In this document: in pieces, positions 20,025 to 31,429 of the stretch
Layout of the letters: each line of letters starts with the position of its first letter
How positions within the stretch are numbered: the first letter of the stretch is position 1
NCBI RefSeq assembly: GCF_000516985.1
Contig: NW_006917091.1
Location: 4,919,022-4,983,021 of the forward strand
Source: Pestalotiopsis fici W106-1
Taxonomy: Eukaryota > Ascomycota > Sordariomycetes > Amphisphaeriales > Sporocadaceae
Length of the DNA stretch: 64,000 nucleotides
Direction of reading: 5' to 3'
Position numbers and translations under genes: made by a program
The notes under the pieces: generated by a model
Databases searched by the model: none
What the model was told of the DNA's origin: nothing
What the model saw: only the letters and a program-made list of their open reading frames with translations

Positions 20025-23000
20025 CTAGCTAGGCCGTAAAGTTTCCCAGCCATTCATCTCCCCACCTTCGTCATCCGCCAACAGATCTACTACTGGTTTT
20101 CTTGCGGGTTTTGGCGGAGGCATGGGTTGCGTTCTTTGTGGTATTTGCTGCTGCTGCTGCTGCTGCTGCTGCTGTATCGGACGTGTTGGCAGCGCAGGCT
20201 TCCGCTCGCCTAGTCCGGGTAGACTCACCCCGCCACTGAAGTGTCGAAATCCCATGCTTGCTCCTGTTTGCGTCGATGGCATAGTACCGACCCGTCTGGG
20301 TTGAGCGGGTGGAGGTGAGGTTTGGCGCATCCCTCCAGTCAAGCTACCAGAGCTGTTTTGCTCAAGCCTTGACGTGAGGCTCTGTATATTGGTTGAGGCT
20401 CTACGTGGCAGATTCGGTTGGAATCTAGCATCATCAAACTCATGGTCGCTCTGAAGAGAGGGACTTGTCGCCGGTGATAGCGATGCCAGATGAGCAGGCT
20501 TCTTTGCTACCGGTGGAGGTGCTTTCGATTTGGCTGATGTCCCAGATGCCTGAGAGGTCACAGAAGGACGCCTGGCTGGCGGTGGAGCCGGCACTGGTTT
20601 TCGCGAGTTGGTGGGAATTGGCTTTGGCATCGCTTGCGCTGCTGATGTTCCAGTCTGTCCAGTCTGGCGCCTGGGTGGAGGAGGTGGGGGTGTATCATCT
20701 CGTCTATAGTTTTGTCCAGCTGGTGCCTCGTCCATCAAATTCAGTCGTCCGACTTTAGCGGCTTCCAATGGCGGCGGCAATTTCCTGGGTGTCGTGCTGG
20801 AAGCAGATGTAGACAAGAGTGTTGAGTGGTTGATGTGTTCATAAGGTGAACTGGACATGCTGGAGAATGATCCTAGTCTTGAGCTGGCACGGGGTACTGA
20901 GACCCAGTCGGGTTCGTCAGTAGGAGTGAAAGGATTGGAAGTCCGGTTTGGGTTCAAGATAACCGTTGAACTACCATTAGTCGACTTGGGCGGTGACACA
21001 CTAGACTGTGCCATCTTTCCGTGCTCTAACCACCATCTTTGGCGATCTGAACTTGCCGGTGGTAAGCCTGGTTCAATGGCATCATACCCAATCAAGTCCT
21101 CTTCATCAGACTCATCGATATTCAAAACAGAGCCCCCCTGCCCAAGCTCTGCTTTGCGACGCTGGTAAAGCCCATGGCTAATGTTCTCGCGTAGGTTCTC
21201 GTCAATGATGCTAACCATGCACTGGAAAGTTGCATAGACTGGGCGATGATCCGAGAACTTTAGCGGTGCAGAGTCATAAGACAGCTGTCGTATGTTGGTG
21301 CCTTTGCGCAATATGCGATCCGTCCAAGCAGGTATTCGTGCCTTTTCGGACGTGTCATATCTGTCCGTACCAATGTCGAACTTGTATGTGGGCATGAACG
21401 TGATCCTAGCCTCGGAATAAAAGGGAAAAGCCAGACCAGCCACCATTTGCAGGTTGAGCTGAGAGCTGTCAGCAGGGTCCTATGGCTATTTTCGACAAAC
21501 ATTAGACTCACCTGATCGTTCTCGTATAGTTTCCCTAGATCCTTCTTTTGCACAAGATCGGTAGCAATCTCATGACTCAACCCAATGCGGTAGTTGAAAT
21601 CTCCCATCCAGATTACCGTGTCTACATGTGTCAATAGAGCAGTCACGACGCCGTGAGGGGGGCCGACTTACCATGATCATCAATGCCTCGGTTTCTCTGG
21701 AACCGAACGCCGTGATGGATCGTGGCGTAATCTTTATTTCTTTCCTCGTAGTTTGCAAAGCCGGCAGCCAAATGAGCCGTGACAAAGCACAACTGGGTGT
21801 TGGCATATTCCATGCGAATAGCCACTGCGCCCTTGTTGCCAGCAATGCCAGACATTCCGGTCTTCTTGACACTGCCCTCGACGTTTTTTATTTTCGACAG
21901 CACCGAAGCCTTTACAAAAATACAAAGCGCAGCTCCTACCAGCTGACCACTTCGGAGGAGGACGTACTTATCACCTCCCGTTTCATGCGCCCGGTCGTTC
22001 AAACAGCGTTTGATGGCCTTTTCCCATTCTTGTTTTCGCGTTGGATCACTGTTCATGATTTGCTGTGCACTCAGCTCAACAATCTCCTGAAACCCAACGG
22101 CGACTATCTCGGGTTGCATTGCCTTGCCAAGGATGGCGGGATGTAACCATGGTGAGAGGTCTTCATGGATGCCATTGGTTTTACCATTGAGGTTGAATGT
22201 GCCAACCCACCTCGGATCCAGTCAGCTGAGATACTGTAAGAATGCATGCAGCAGAGCACTTACATATTGATCGACTCGGTCGAAGAGTACTCACTGCTTC
22301 GCTTTGAGAGTTCTCCAGAAATGTAGTCCATGATGGGGTCAAAAAGGTGCACCGGGGATTGGCCAACCAATCTCCCTAGGAGCATATCGATAGTGTTTTG
22401 CCTCGCCTTGTCTGCAAAGTTGTTTATATATAGTCTGGTGGCGCTTTTCCGGGCATCAGCAAAGGCACCTGCCAATGACATCTTTCCATGTCTGGTGAAT
22501 GACGTCTTGAGCGCACCAGTTCCAGCATAAATCCTGGACAGGGCATCGCCATTGTCAGCCCACAAGGTGGAGTGCCGCACCCAGAAGTCTGATGCGGCGT
22601 AGTCTGCACGATGGCTCAAGAATGACTCAACCGCCAGTTGGGATATAATTGTCTGAATCAAGTTTGTCCTGTCAAGACAATCCAAACAGTTTGTCCGGAA
22701 AACACCTTCTTGCTGCAAAACAACGACCATGCGGTTGCCGGTTCTGCGCTCTGGTGTTTGCTCGGCCGAGTCGTCCATCTCTTCGGCCAAAAAGTAGGCA
22801 AATCCATCAGCGGAATGCTCGATATATCTCCTAATATCCTTTGCCGCCTCATAGCCGATACTTTTGGTCTCTGCATGGAAGTCGTAATCTGTCACCCTTA
22901 GGAGGGCATGGTCTTGTGATCTTTTCTCTCCTTGGTAGGATAGATTGCAATGCTGGACTCCATAGTGGTATTGTTGTGTCAATTCCACTTCTCCTGGTTT

Positions 23001-24253
23001 AGAGGCGCTTAAGAGGTTGACAATGTGCACGGCGCCATACGACTGCTCTAATTCCTCAAAGTGTTTGTCAAAAGCAGGTTGGGTGCCCTCGGCGGACCGG
23101 GTCACGGCGATCTTTTGCTGGCCAGGAATAAGACCGGCAGCCTGTTCCCAGAATACTGGTACCGAGCCGCGGACCTGGGCATACGAGAATAGAACCCCAG
23201 AAGGACTCCAGTAGATAGTCTCGGTTTCGACAAAGTTGGCTACATTGCCGTCGTCATCAATGCCTCGACTGTTGAAGCGAGTACCGGCCCTTTTACAAGA
23301 CAATCGTGAGATGACCGTCAGAAGCGAAGGAAGACCTGATCTTGTCGCACTCATTGGCGCAGCGGCTTGGGGGATATTCAGCGTCGAACAAAATCCTCGA
23401 ATTGCCGAAGTCAGAATCCGCGATGCGTCCAAGGCTTCTCTTTCGTGTACTAGTAAACGTGATCTGAACTGCACCAGAGGACTGATCATGAAAGAGTTCC
23501 ATAAAAAGGAGTCGTCAAAATTATCGATATCGAATGTGTCTGAGTCGACAGGTCTGCGCGAGTGTCAGTCTCTCTCTATTTGAATACTTGCACCCATCCG
23601 AGAGATACCAAAATATGGCTATCGTTTTGGGAGCGGCAGACCAACCTATCCTGAAGACGATTCGTAAGATCGAAATCTGTGCTAAAATAGAAACTTCCAT
23701 TACTCAGGAGTTTCTGCAGTTCTTGATACGGGTATTCCATCTCTCCTTCTCTACGATTTAGTTGTTGGCCGTATGTCGATGAGTCGGAATAATCATTGTC
23801 CCAAGGGTTCGAGGTGAACACATTGTCGTACTCAGCACTGTTGAGACAGTAGAAGTCGACATTGGCAATTCTTTCGACCGTCTCTCCTGGCCGAACCGAG
23901 GCGACTCGGGAAGCCTGGGTGATGACGGATATGAAGACATCCGGACCGATCGAGATGAGGCCCAAGGTTCCAAATATTGGCTGAGGCGTCAAAGGTCGGA
24001 AGTCTTTCAGAAGCTCGTCTGTCCTATGGGAGAACTCAACCATGCACTTGGACACCAAGGCCTCGGGGTCGTTCCTAGATCTTGTAGTGCCATCGTTCAC
24101 GGCATCGTTCGAGGTTGGACTATAGCGGAAGATTAAGGCGTGCGACGAGGAAACAATTGCGATGGCGCGGTGAGGGTATTCGCGGATCAGGAGTCGACTC
24201 GACTTTTCGGTTGCTGGCTGGTCGCGTTCAGCAGCGCGAGGGTATTGATCCAT
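20025..24253 (-). CDS. Synaptojanin-like phosphatase: SAC domain plus inositol polyphosphate 5-phosphatase
   Basis: This enzyme should remove phosphates from plasma-membrane and endosomal phosphoinositides during endocytosis and actin control. Five exons on the minus strand (23646-24253, 22264-23553, 21672-22210, 21512-21621, 20025-21458) give 1326 residues. The SAC domain covers about residues 20-600, with catalytic CLDCLDRT (Cys492, Arg498) intact. The 5-phosphatase domain runs from about 633 (MWVGTFNLNGKTN) through AVGFQEIVELS, GNKGAVAIR, WMGDFNYRI, PAWTDRIL and SDHRPVYATF to about 930. The C-terminal 390 residues are Pro/Ser-rich with PPPPPPRR and PAPPPARRPS segments, probable SH3 or EH partner sites, and a Q10 tract near 1278-1287. 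The architecture matches yeast Inp52/Inp53; which one is orthologous cannot be told. The acceptor of intron 2 (CCGAG, at 22211) is weak but is the only one keeping WVGTFN in frame. Confidence 0.95.
20145..20174. repeat. CTG/CAG repeat encoding Q10 in the synaptojanin-like protein
   Basis: Nine CTG units plus one TTG on the plus strand equal nine CAG and one CAA codons in the minus-strand gene. A near-pure tract of this kind is prone to length change. Confidence 0.9.
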
Positions 24254-26232
24254 GCTCTTTCTTCTATTGCCAGGTCGGCGGCGGCGGCAGCATCACGGGG
24301 GTCGCAGATTCGGTGGTTTCCCAACGTGTGCTCAAGCTGTTTCGGCGCAGCTTCCCATGCGAGCGACAAGGCACCTTCTCCGACAGTGCATGTGCAACCA
24401 AGACAGGTAAGCAGTCGTCTGTAAGCGCCGGCGTTTGTCAGTCTGGCTTCTGGGCGGGTTTGATTATTACGACCTGAATGTTTAATTGAGAGGTTCAACG
24501 TCACTGGTGGGGCTGGTCTACTCCTAGCTTAATTGTGCTGCAACACGGGGGGTTTTTGGACCCCCTTGTTCCCCCTAACACTACCCAACTTTGGCTGCCC
24601 AAAACCTCTAATGAATTGCATGGCAATAGGTATGGCATTGTGCCTCGATTGGCGAATGACCAGTAGCCACTATTCACATTTTAAGCACCATCAAGCACAT
24701 TCATTATCAAGTGCTGTCATTGGTTTTGTGCTCAGCAATCAGATATGCTCGGCATACCTGCCACATTTCGAGCATCACAGAGCTCCTCTGTCCATGTATT
24801 TGAGCACTGCTCTTACTGCAATCTCAGGTAACCCATATCTTGGGTGTTACAAAAGCGTGGAATTAGGCCATCACCGTCACAGCTGGTATCCTCGGCTGGG
24901 CAAGTAGATGAATTTGGGTGGTCTCTTCACGAATTGGCAGGTGACTCCTGTGTCCTCACTAACAAAAACTCTCCCGGGCAAGGGGGAAAAGGTGGTCGGG
25001 CACACATATCGTTTTTTATGAACCTTCACCAGGACAGACATGCATGGTAAGCATGGAGCATTCGAGTTGAATACTAGATTATTGCCGGTATCCATTTGAA
25101 AGAATTGAGTGTTGCAATCTCGAACAGTATTAAGAGGCTTCAGACTTGTGTCATGTTGAGATCATACGGCACACTGCCGTCTCTCTCTTCCTATTTTATT
25201 GAATATAGATACTTTTTGTATCCATATTGTTCATCACCAGCCAACTGTGAGATTGCACATTTTCAAAATTGGTAGCGCCCTCACTTGAGGTGTACATGGG
25301 AACTAAATCATGGGGGAACGCATGTGGTTTTGTAACAGACTGCCATCAGTAGTAGACCATAGCAGGAGCAAGATTTCTACCTGGCTGATGTCGTTCCCCA
25401 GTATAGGAGAGTTGCCTCAAGCACCAGAATACTTACCAAGACGTCTGTTTGCGTAGAATCAGCCGCCATCCTGATGCACAGTTGAACAGTACCAGGCCAA
25501 TTTCCTCAATGACTCGACGGTTCTAGCCGAAGCTCATCCATCCAACTCAGCCGTTGGGCATATGTGGAAATGACAGATACACAGTCCAGGCAGTTGAGTG
25601 TATTTGAGAAAATCCGGGAAGAGTGAAAACGATTTGTGTGGTCTCCCTCTTGGAGTGGAAAGCGTCGAAAAGTTTTTCTTTAAAGGAAAGCAAAGGCCCA
25701 CAGCTAAGGCTGGTGGGGAGCGAGCGCCACAAGATGGTGCTGAGCACTGGCGCAAGCCTTACACACAAGGACAGCGAAGGAGTGGGTGGATATGTGGCTG
25801 ATGCTGGTCCCTTAGGTGCCTGCAAAGAGAAGAGGTTGCGCTCCCCACCTGCATTAAGATATGGGCGGCGCGACCGTCAGCGCGCGCGCATTCTCGTCTG
25901 AACTCCTTTAGATCTGCGCCCAGACTTTTGAAGAAAGCCGAAGCCTTCTGCGCCTTCTCAGCCCTTCCACTGTCCTTGTCAAAACCTCACATCGTGGGCT
26001 CCTTCATAGTCCTAACAAAATTGTCGAGGCATCAATCGGCGAGCATATTTATCTTTTGCGACGATTTGAAAAAGTTTCGTGTCGAAGCCCTCTCCTTCGC
26101 AAGCTGCATAAAGACACTACCCATTCCCAGCCTCGTCGTCGCAATCCTCGGCCTGGATAATCAGAGCGACGCCTACCCGCATCACCACTCTCCTCTTCTC
26201 GCTTCTTCGATCACGAACGCATCTCATCGACA
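24254..26232. promoter_or_regulatory. Divergent intergenic region between the synaptojanin-like gene and PRP39
   Basis: Nearly 2 kb lie between two divergent starts. Overlapping short frames exist (24533-24907, 25547-25901 and 25928-26374) but they run on both strands and show no domain. The right end (about 26160-26230) is a C/T-rich leader for PRP39. I see no defined regulatory element. Confidence 0.5.
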
Positions 26233-28615
26233 ATGTCCGACTTCTCGCAATACGGCGGTGATGCCGAAGAGAACGCCGAGATCAAGAAACTTACTGCCGA
26301 AGTTGTACGTGCCCCGACATACCAGCTGCAACGCAGCGCATCTGCAGCAATCATCACCTATCGCAAGTACATAAACTGATTGTTTCTTTTCTGTGCACAG
26401 GAAGTCGACACCGATAGCTTTGAGGCATGGGAGAAGCTCATTCGCGCCTGTGAGGCTCAAGAGGGAGGTCTCAACCGAAACTCCAGTCCACAGGCTCTAT
26501 CCACGCTCCGTGATGTCTACGACCGATTTCTTCTCAAGTTTCCCCTGCTTTTTGGGTACTGGAAGAAGTATGCCGACCTTGAATTTAACATATCAGGGCC
26601 GGAGTCGGCTGAGATGGTAAGTACACAGCTTGGATGGGTATCATGAAAAGAGGAGCAATGCAGACTGACAGGTGCACAGATCTACGAGCGCGGCTGCGCC
26701 AGTATCACAAACTGCGTGGATCTTTGGGCGTCATATTGCTCATTCAAGATGGAGACAACCCATACTCCGCACTTGGTGAGAGAGTAAGTAAAGATGGAAC
26801 CTTTCCTTCCCCTTTAACCAAAATCACCGAGCAGCTTCACGCGCGACAAAGCACAATGTGGCTTTAGCCCTCCGGGGTAACCTTCACAAACACACCTAGC
26901 AAAGTCATGACGGTGAGAAATACCAACAAACCACACTTATTGTTGGGGGCTTTCTCACAAAACGTACTCAGGCTCTGGTTTTTTCTATCAGTCGTCAATA
27001 TGGCATGACGCCCTCACCCGTGGCATTCTTCCTGGTCTACCTAGAACCGTTCGGCTTGTTTTGGATCCGGCACCGCTGCTTACACAGACTGCCCCTTCCT
27101 GTATTACACTCCTTTCCAAACCCCCAGCACTCGAATCCCTCTCCCTTGGCATGATCTTTGGCTGACTCGTCTCTAGACTGTTCGAACGCGCAGCAAACTG
27201 CGTGGGTCTTGACTTTCTGGCGCATCCGTTCTGGGACAAGTACATTGAGTACGAGGAAAGGCAGGAGGCACATGATAAGATCTTTGCCATTCTCCAACGC
27301 GTGATCCACATCCCCATGCACCAGTATGCTCGATACTTTGAGCGTTTCCGGCAGCTGGCCCACAGCCGACCCCTTGCTGAACTGGTGCCGGCAGATGAGT
27401 TGGCACGCTTGCGAGCCGAAGTCGAGGCTGAAGGTGCGGCTTATGGTGGCATGCCCAAGCAGGAGCTCGAAATTGAGCGCGACATTCGTGCAAAGATCGA
27501 CACCTTCTACTATGATATCTTCCGCCAGACCCAGGAGGAAACCACGAAGAGATGGACCTACGAGTCTGAGATCAAGCGACCGTACTTCCACGTGACGGAA
27601 CTCGAGAACCCACAGATGGCCAATTGGCGCAAATACCTCGACTTTGAAGAGTCGGAAGGTGATTTTGCCAGAATTACCTTCCTGTACGAGCGTTGCCTCG
27701 TCACGTGTGCACTGTATGACGAGTTCTGGTTCCGGTATGCCCAGTGGATGGGTTCCCAGCCTGGCAAGGAGGAGGAGGTGCGTCATATTTACATGCGCGC
27801 TGCTACAATTTTTGTACCTATCAGCCGTCCTGGGATCAGGCTGCAGTTCGCATACTTTGAGGAGTCGCAAGGCCGTGTTGACATAGCCCGCGATATCCAC
27901 GAAGCTGTGTTGATGCAGCTTCCAGATTGCGTCGAGGCCATTATCTCGTGGGCCAACCTCCAGAGACGCCAAAGTGGTCTCGATGCTGCCATTGAAATCT
28001 ACAAGGCACAGATTGACTCGCCGAATATTGACATATTCACCAAGGCGGTCCTGGTAACGCAGTGGGCATTCCTGTTGTGGAAGATCAAAGGTTCTGTGGA
28101 TGAGGCGAGAATAGTGTTTGCCAAGAACGTGCAGTGGTATGCCGATAGCCGGCACTTTTGGAAGAAGTGGCTGGAATTCGAATTGGAACAGCCGACAAAT
28201 GCAGAACTCGAGGCCCAGCACTCGGAGCGTATACAGCGGGTTTTCGACGATCTGCGAGTTAAGAGCCGCATTTCTGCCGCAGCCAAGAAGAGTCTGTATT
28301 TGACATACATGGCATACCTCCAGGAGAGGGGTGGCAAGGATGCTATGAAGCAATTCCTTGCACTCGATCGTGAAATCTATGGGTTAGTGATAAGCCTGGA
28401 CCCAAGACAAGACAGCGTTCAAGAACGTCATGCTAACTATCCATAGTCCCACATCCACCTCAGTACTCAGCAAGCCAGCGTTGAAGGAGAATGGCTCGAT
28501 GCGTGCACCATTGGACGATGCCACTCGCCTCAAGGCTGAGAGTACTTACCCCATGTATTATGAGTTCATTGCGGAGGCCGACGCGGACGCTCCCGGAACT
28601 GCATCATTCAATTAG
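26233..28615 (+). CDS. PRP39: Pre-mRNA splicing factor Prp39 (U1 snRNP HAT-repeat protein)
   Basis: Prp39 is a U1 snRNP component that helps commit pre-mRNA to splicing at the 5' splice site. Five exons (26233-26304, 26401-26616, 26680-26783, 27177-28382, 28447-28615) give 588 residues. The protein is built of HAT (half-TPR) repeats with the usual W...Y...E and YERA/FERA patterns: FEAWEKLIRACE, FGYWKKYADLEF, IYERGCASI, LFERAANCVG, FWDKYIEYEER, NWRKYLDFEE, LYERCLVTC, FWFRYAQWM and HFWKKWLEFELEQ. The start MSDFSQYGGDAEENAEIKKL is the first ATG of the transcript region and is followed by a 72-nt exon. The third intron (26784-27176) is 393 nt, far longer than its neighbours, and interrupts VRE|LFERA with no missing residues. 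Confidence 0.93.
26784..27176 (+). other. Unusually long third intron of PRP39
   Basis: The donor GTAAGT and the acceptor CTCTAG join the HAT repeat LVRELFERAANC cleanly. No cryptic exon is needed. I looked for box C/D or H/ACA snoRNA hallmarks and did not find a convincing set. Confidence 0.8.
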
Positions 28616-28783
28616 CAGCAGAAGCCACGACTTCACTTATTTCTCCTGGCATGGGCGCTGCGGAAGTGAGCCACACTCGCACGGTGGCAACGTGTATAGT
28701 GAGATTGTTCGCAATTTCCGTGCTTTCATGGTATCATATTTAAATGGGTTTTCAGAGATGTATTGAGAAATGGGTCAGAGAAA

Positions 28784-28802
28784 GAGAGAGAGAGAGAGAG
28801 AG
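28784..28802. repeat. (GA)n dinucleotide repeat
   Basis: About nine AG units follow PRP39, flanked by further A/G-rich sequence. Confidence 0.88.
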
Positions 28803-30167
28803 AAAAGAAAAAGTATTATCAGCCTGGCAGAAAGTCGGGACTTGGAGTTGTAGGAGTCCAACATTCGGGAACCGTTCTTGGACTATAAAATGCATGTATA
28901 CTCGTTTTATCAAGTCCGTATAATATACGTGTAACACTTGTAAGCCATACGCCCAATCAATCGTGATGATATTGCTTCGAGGGCGTATTTCATACTCGAA
29001 CATTGTGCAATGAGTTGGTGATCTGCTCAGCCTGGTCAGATTGTGGGGGAGAGGTCTGCTATCGTCTGCCTGTGTCCCGTGTCCTGGTGTCGAATATAAG
29101 AGTCCCTGACTCGCTCATTGCCACGGCATCTCAAGACGACTGCGTGGCATTTGAAACTGGGTGGGTCAGGATCCTGGAACCGAGCGCAGCCGCGGAAGAG
29201 CTTGAGGTTCCGAAAGGCGGCGGTTGAGGGTCCGTTCCGGTCACGATTCATGGCTTTCACAGGCAGGTGGTTAGTCAGGAGAAAGTCTTGCTTAGGCAAA
29301 CACACAAACACAATCTGACTATTATTTGTCGGGTCGCCGCATGTTGATGTTGTCAGCTTGGGTCGGGGTATTCCATCAGCGAGTGAGACAAAGAATGATT
29401 ATTCCGTGACTGTGACATGACATCCATCTTGCCGTAATTCGCCCGAGGGGCCTTTTTTTTTCGTCCATGTTATTAGTGTTGGGTAGTACGTAACATGATT
29501 TTTGCCAGCACATGTGCGTATAAGGTTGGCTACATGTACATTTCCACACACTAGATACTATCCTGTGGGTGATATTCCGTACTAATTCGAGGGCAATGAT
29601 TGGCGATCTGACCAAAGCTGACATTTGAAAAAGTACCTTCACTCCACAGAATTGCCTCGTTTTGATGATGTGGAATCATTGACTCGTCAGTTGAGTAGTA
29701 CCCAACCGCGGGGACCCATAATACCCACGCCTGGTTGCCTGGCTTGCCTGGAGAGAAAGAATGGAGCCTCGAGAGCTGGAGAGTCTGGAGAAGGCAGAGG
29801 GTGGAAATTCGGAAACTTGACCGGGTGGATTCGTTTTAGTAGTTTTCGCCGCTTTTTTTCATCCATGATTCCAATGGCGCAACTTCCATCTGTAATCAGG
29901 GCGGGTCAATCTAGGGGTCCCAGCTAGTCCCTGGCTCCCCCTTCTGACCAATCACGGCTCTCGTATATTCGGTGCTCGCCAGATGCCTCGATAAGACATG
30001 ACTTTTTACCCTTCTGGTCCTCGTTTGACATTTCAAATCGCGTTTGTCTTTCCTTCCGTCGAGAATTTGTGAATTTCCTGCCTTTGGCGATAGCTTCAGA
30101 TATCCTTCATTGTCGCGCGCACACACACTCTTTCCATCTCCCTTCCGTAAAGCACATAGACAACAAG

Positions 30168-30290
30168 GTAAGCCACCAATCTGTACCTTTTATACTCACC
30201 TCGAACTCTCGCCTTTTCTCTTTCCCATTTCGATTCTCCACATCATACCATCCCGACCCGATCCGATTATTAACTTGCCCCTCCGAGCAG
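30168..30290 (+). other. Probable 5' UTR intron abutting the CCP1 start codon
   Basis: A consensus donor (CAAG|GTAAGC at 30168) and an acceptor (CCGAGCAG at 30283-30290) bracket 123 nt. The acceptor AG touches the ATG at 30291. No upstream ATG-containing frame joins to the gene, so the upstream exon appears to be untranslated. Confidence 0.65.
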
Positions 30291-31429
30291 ATGTCTGCCG
30301 CCAACGTTTCTCGGCAGTTCGCCCGCGCAGCTCTGCGTACCGGAGCTCGCAACACGTTTGCAACCTCGTCTCGCCAGGCTTTCCGCCAGAACGGCCGTCG
30401 TTTCTACTCCTCCGAGGCCCCTCAAAAGTCCAGCTCGTCGGCACTCCTCTATGTTGCTGGTGCTGCCGTCGTCGGTGGCGCTGGTTTCTACCTCTTCAAC
30501 TCTAGCAGCTCCGCCTCGGTCAAGACCTTTGTGCCCACCCAGGCCGACTACCAGAAGGTGTACAACGAAATTGCTGGTCGTCTGGAGGAGAAGGATGACT
30601 ACGATGATGGCAGCTACGGCCCCGTCCTCGTCCGTCTCGCTTGGCACGCTTCCGGTACCTACGACAAGGAGACTGGCACTGGTGGTAGCAACGGTGCTAC
30701 CATGAGATTTGCCCCCGAGTCTGACCACGGCGCCAATGCCGGTCTCAAGCACGCCCGAGACTTCCTTGAGCCTGTCAAGGGTGAGCTTACATTCCTGGCC
30801 AATTCTTGCGTGAAAGACCGGATATACTAACATTTGACTTTGTAGAGAAATTCCCTTGGATCACTTACTCTGATCTCTGGACCCTTGCCGGTGTTGCTGC
30901 CATTCAAGAGATGCAAGGTCCTACCATCCCTTGGCGCCCTGGCCGCGCCGATGGAGATGTCGCTGCCTGCACCCCTGATGGTCGTCTGCCCGATGCCGCC
31001 CAGGGCACCAAGCACCTGCGCGACATCTTTTACCGCATGGGCTTCAACGACCAGGAGATTGTCGCCCTCGCTGGCGCCCACGCCCTCGGTCGCTGCCACA
31101 CTGACCGCTCCGGCTTCGACGGTCCCTGGACCTTTTCCCCCACCGTCCTGACCAACGATTACTACACCCTGCTGCTCAGCGAGAAGTGGAACGTTCGCAA
31201 GTGGGATGGTCCCAAGCAGTTCCAGGACAAGGGCAAGACTCTGATGATGTTGCCCGCCGACGTTGCCCTCATTGAGGACAAGGCCATGAAGCCCTACGTC
31301 CAAAAGTACGCCAAGGACAACGACGCCTTCTTCAAGGACTTTAGCTCCGTCATTGTCAAGCTCTTTGAGCTCGGCGTCCCCTTCAAGGAGGGCACTGAGA
31401 GTTTCACTCTCAAGCCTACCAACGCATAA
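30291..31429 (+). CDS. CCP1: Cytochrome c peroxidase, mitochondrial
   Basis: This haem enzyme reduces hydrogen peroxide with electrons from cytochrome c in the mitochondrial intermembrane space. Two exons (30291-30780, 30846-31429) give 357 residues. Residues 1-45 are an Arg/Ser-rich, acid-poor presequence ending near RRFYSSEA. A hydrophobic segment follows at about 55-75 ([18 protein letters not shown]), matching the bipartite sorting signal known for the yeast enzyme. The class I peroxidase core has the distal pocket [11 protein letters not shown] (Arg115, Trp118, His119), the proximal haem ligand [12 protein letters not shown] (His242) and the Trp of GPWTFSP (Trp258), the position of the radical-forming Trp in yeast. 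The ATG at 30291 follows a putative 5' UTR intron. All key residues are present, so the gene should be active. Confidence 0.95.

Larger units (their letters stand above)
28616..30290. other. Intergenic region and 5' leader upstream of CCP1
   Basis: It holds the PRP39 3' UTR, a GA repeat at 28784-28802 and the CCP1 promoter. Short overlapping ORFs at 28752-29318 and 29376-29927 have no support. The last 123 bp are a 5' UTR intron of CCP1. Confidence 0.55.

Noticed and set aside
27037..28353. 438-codon minus-strand ORF opposite PRP39
   Set aside because: The plus strand encodes an obvious HAT-repeat protein. The antisense frame has no domain and its length follows from codon bias.
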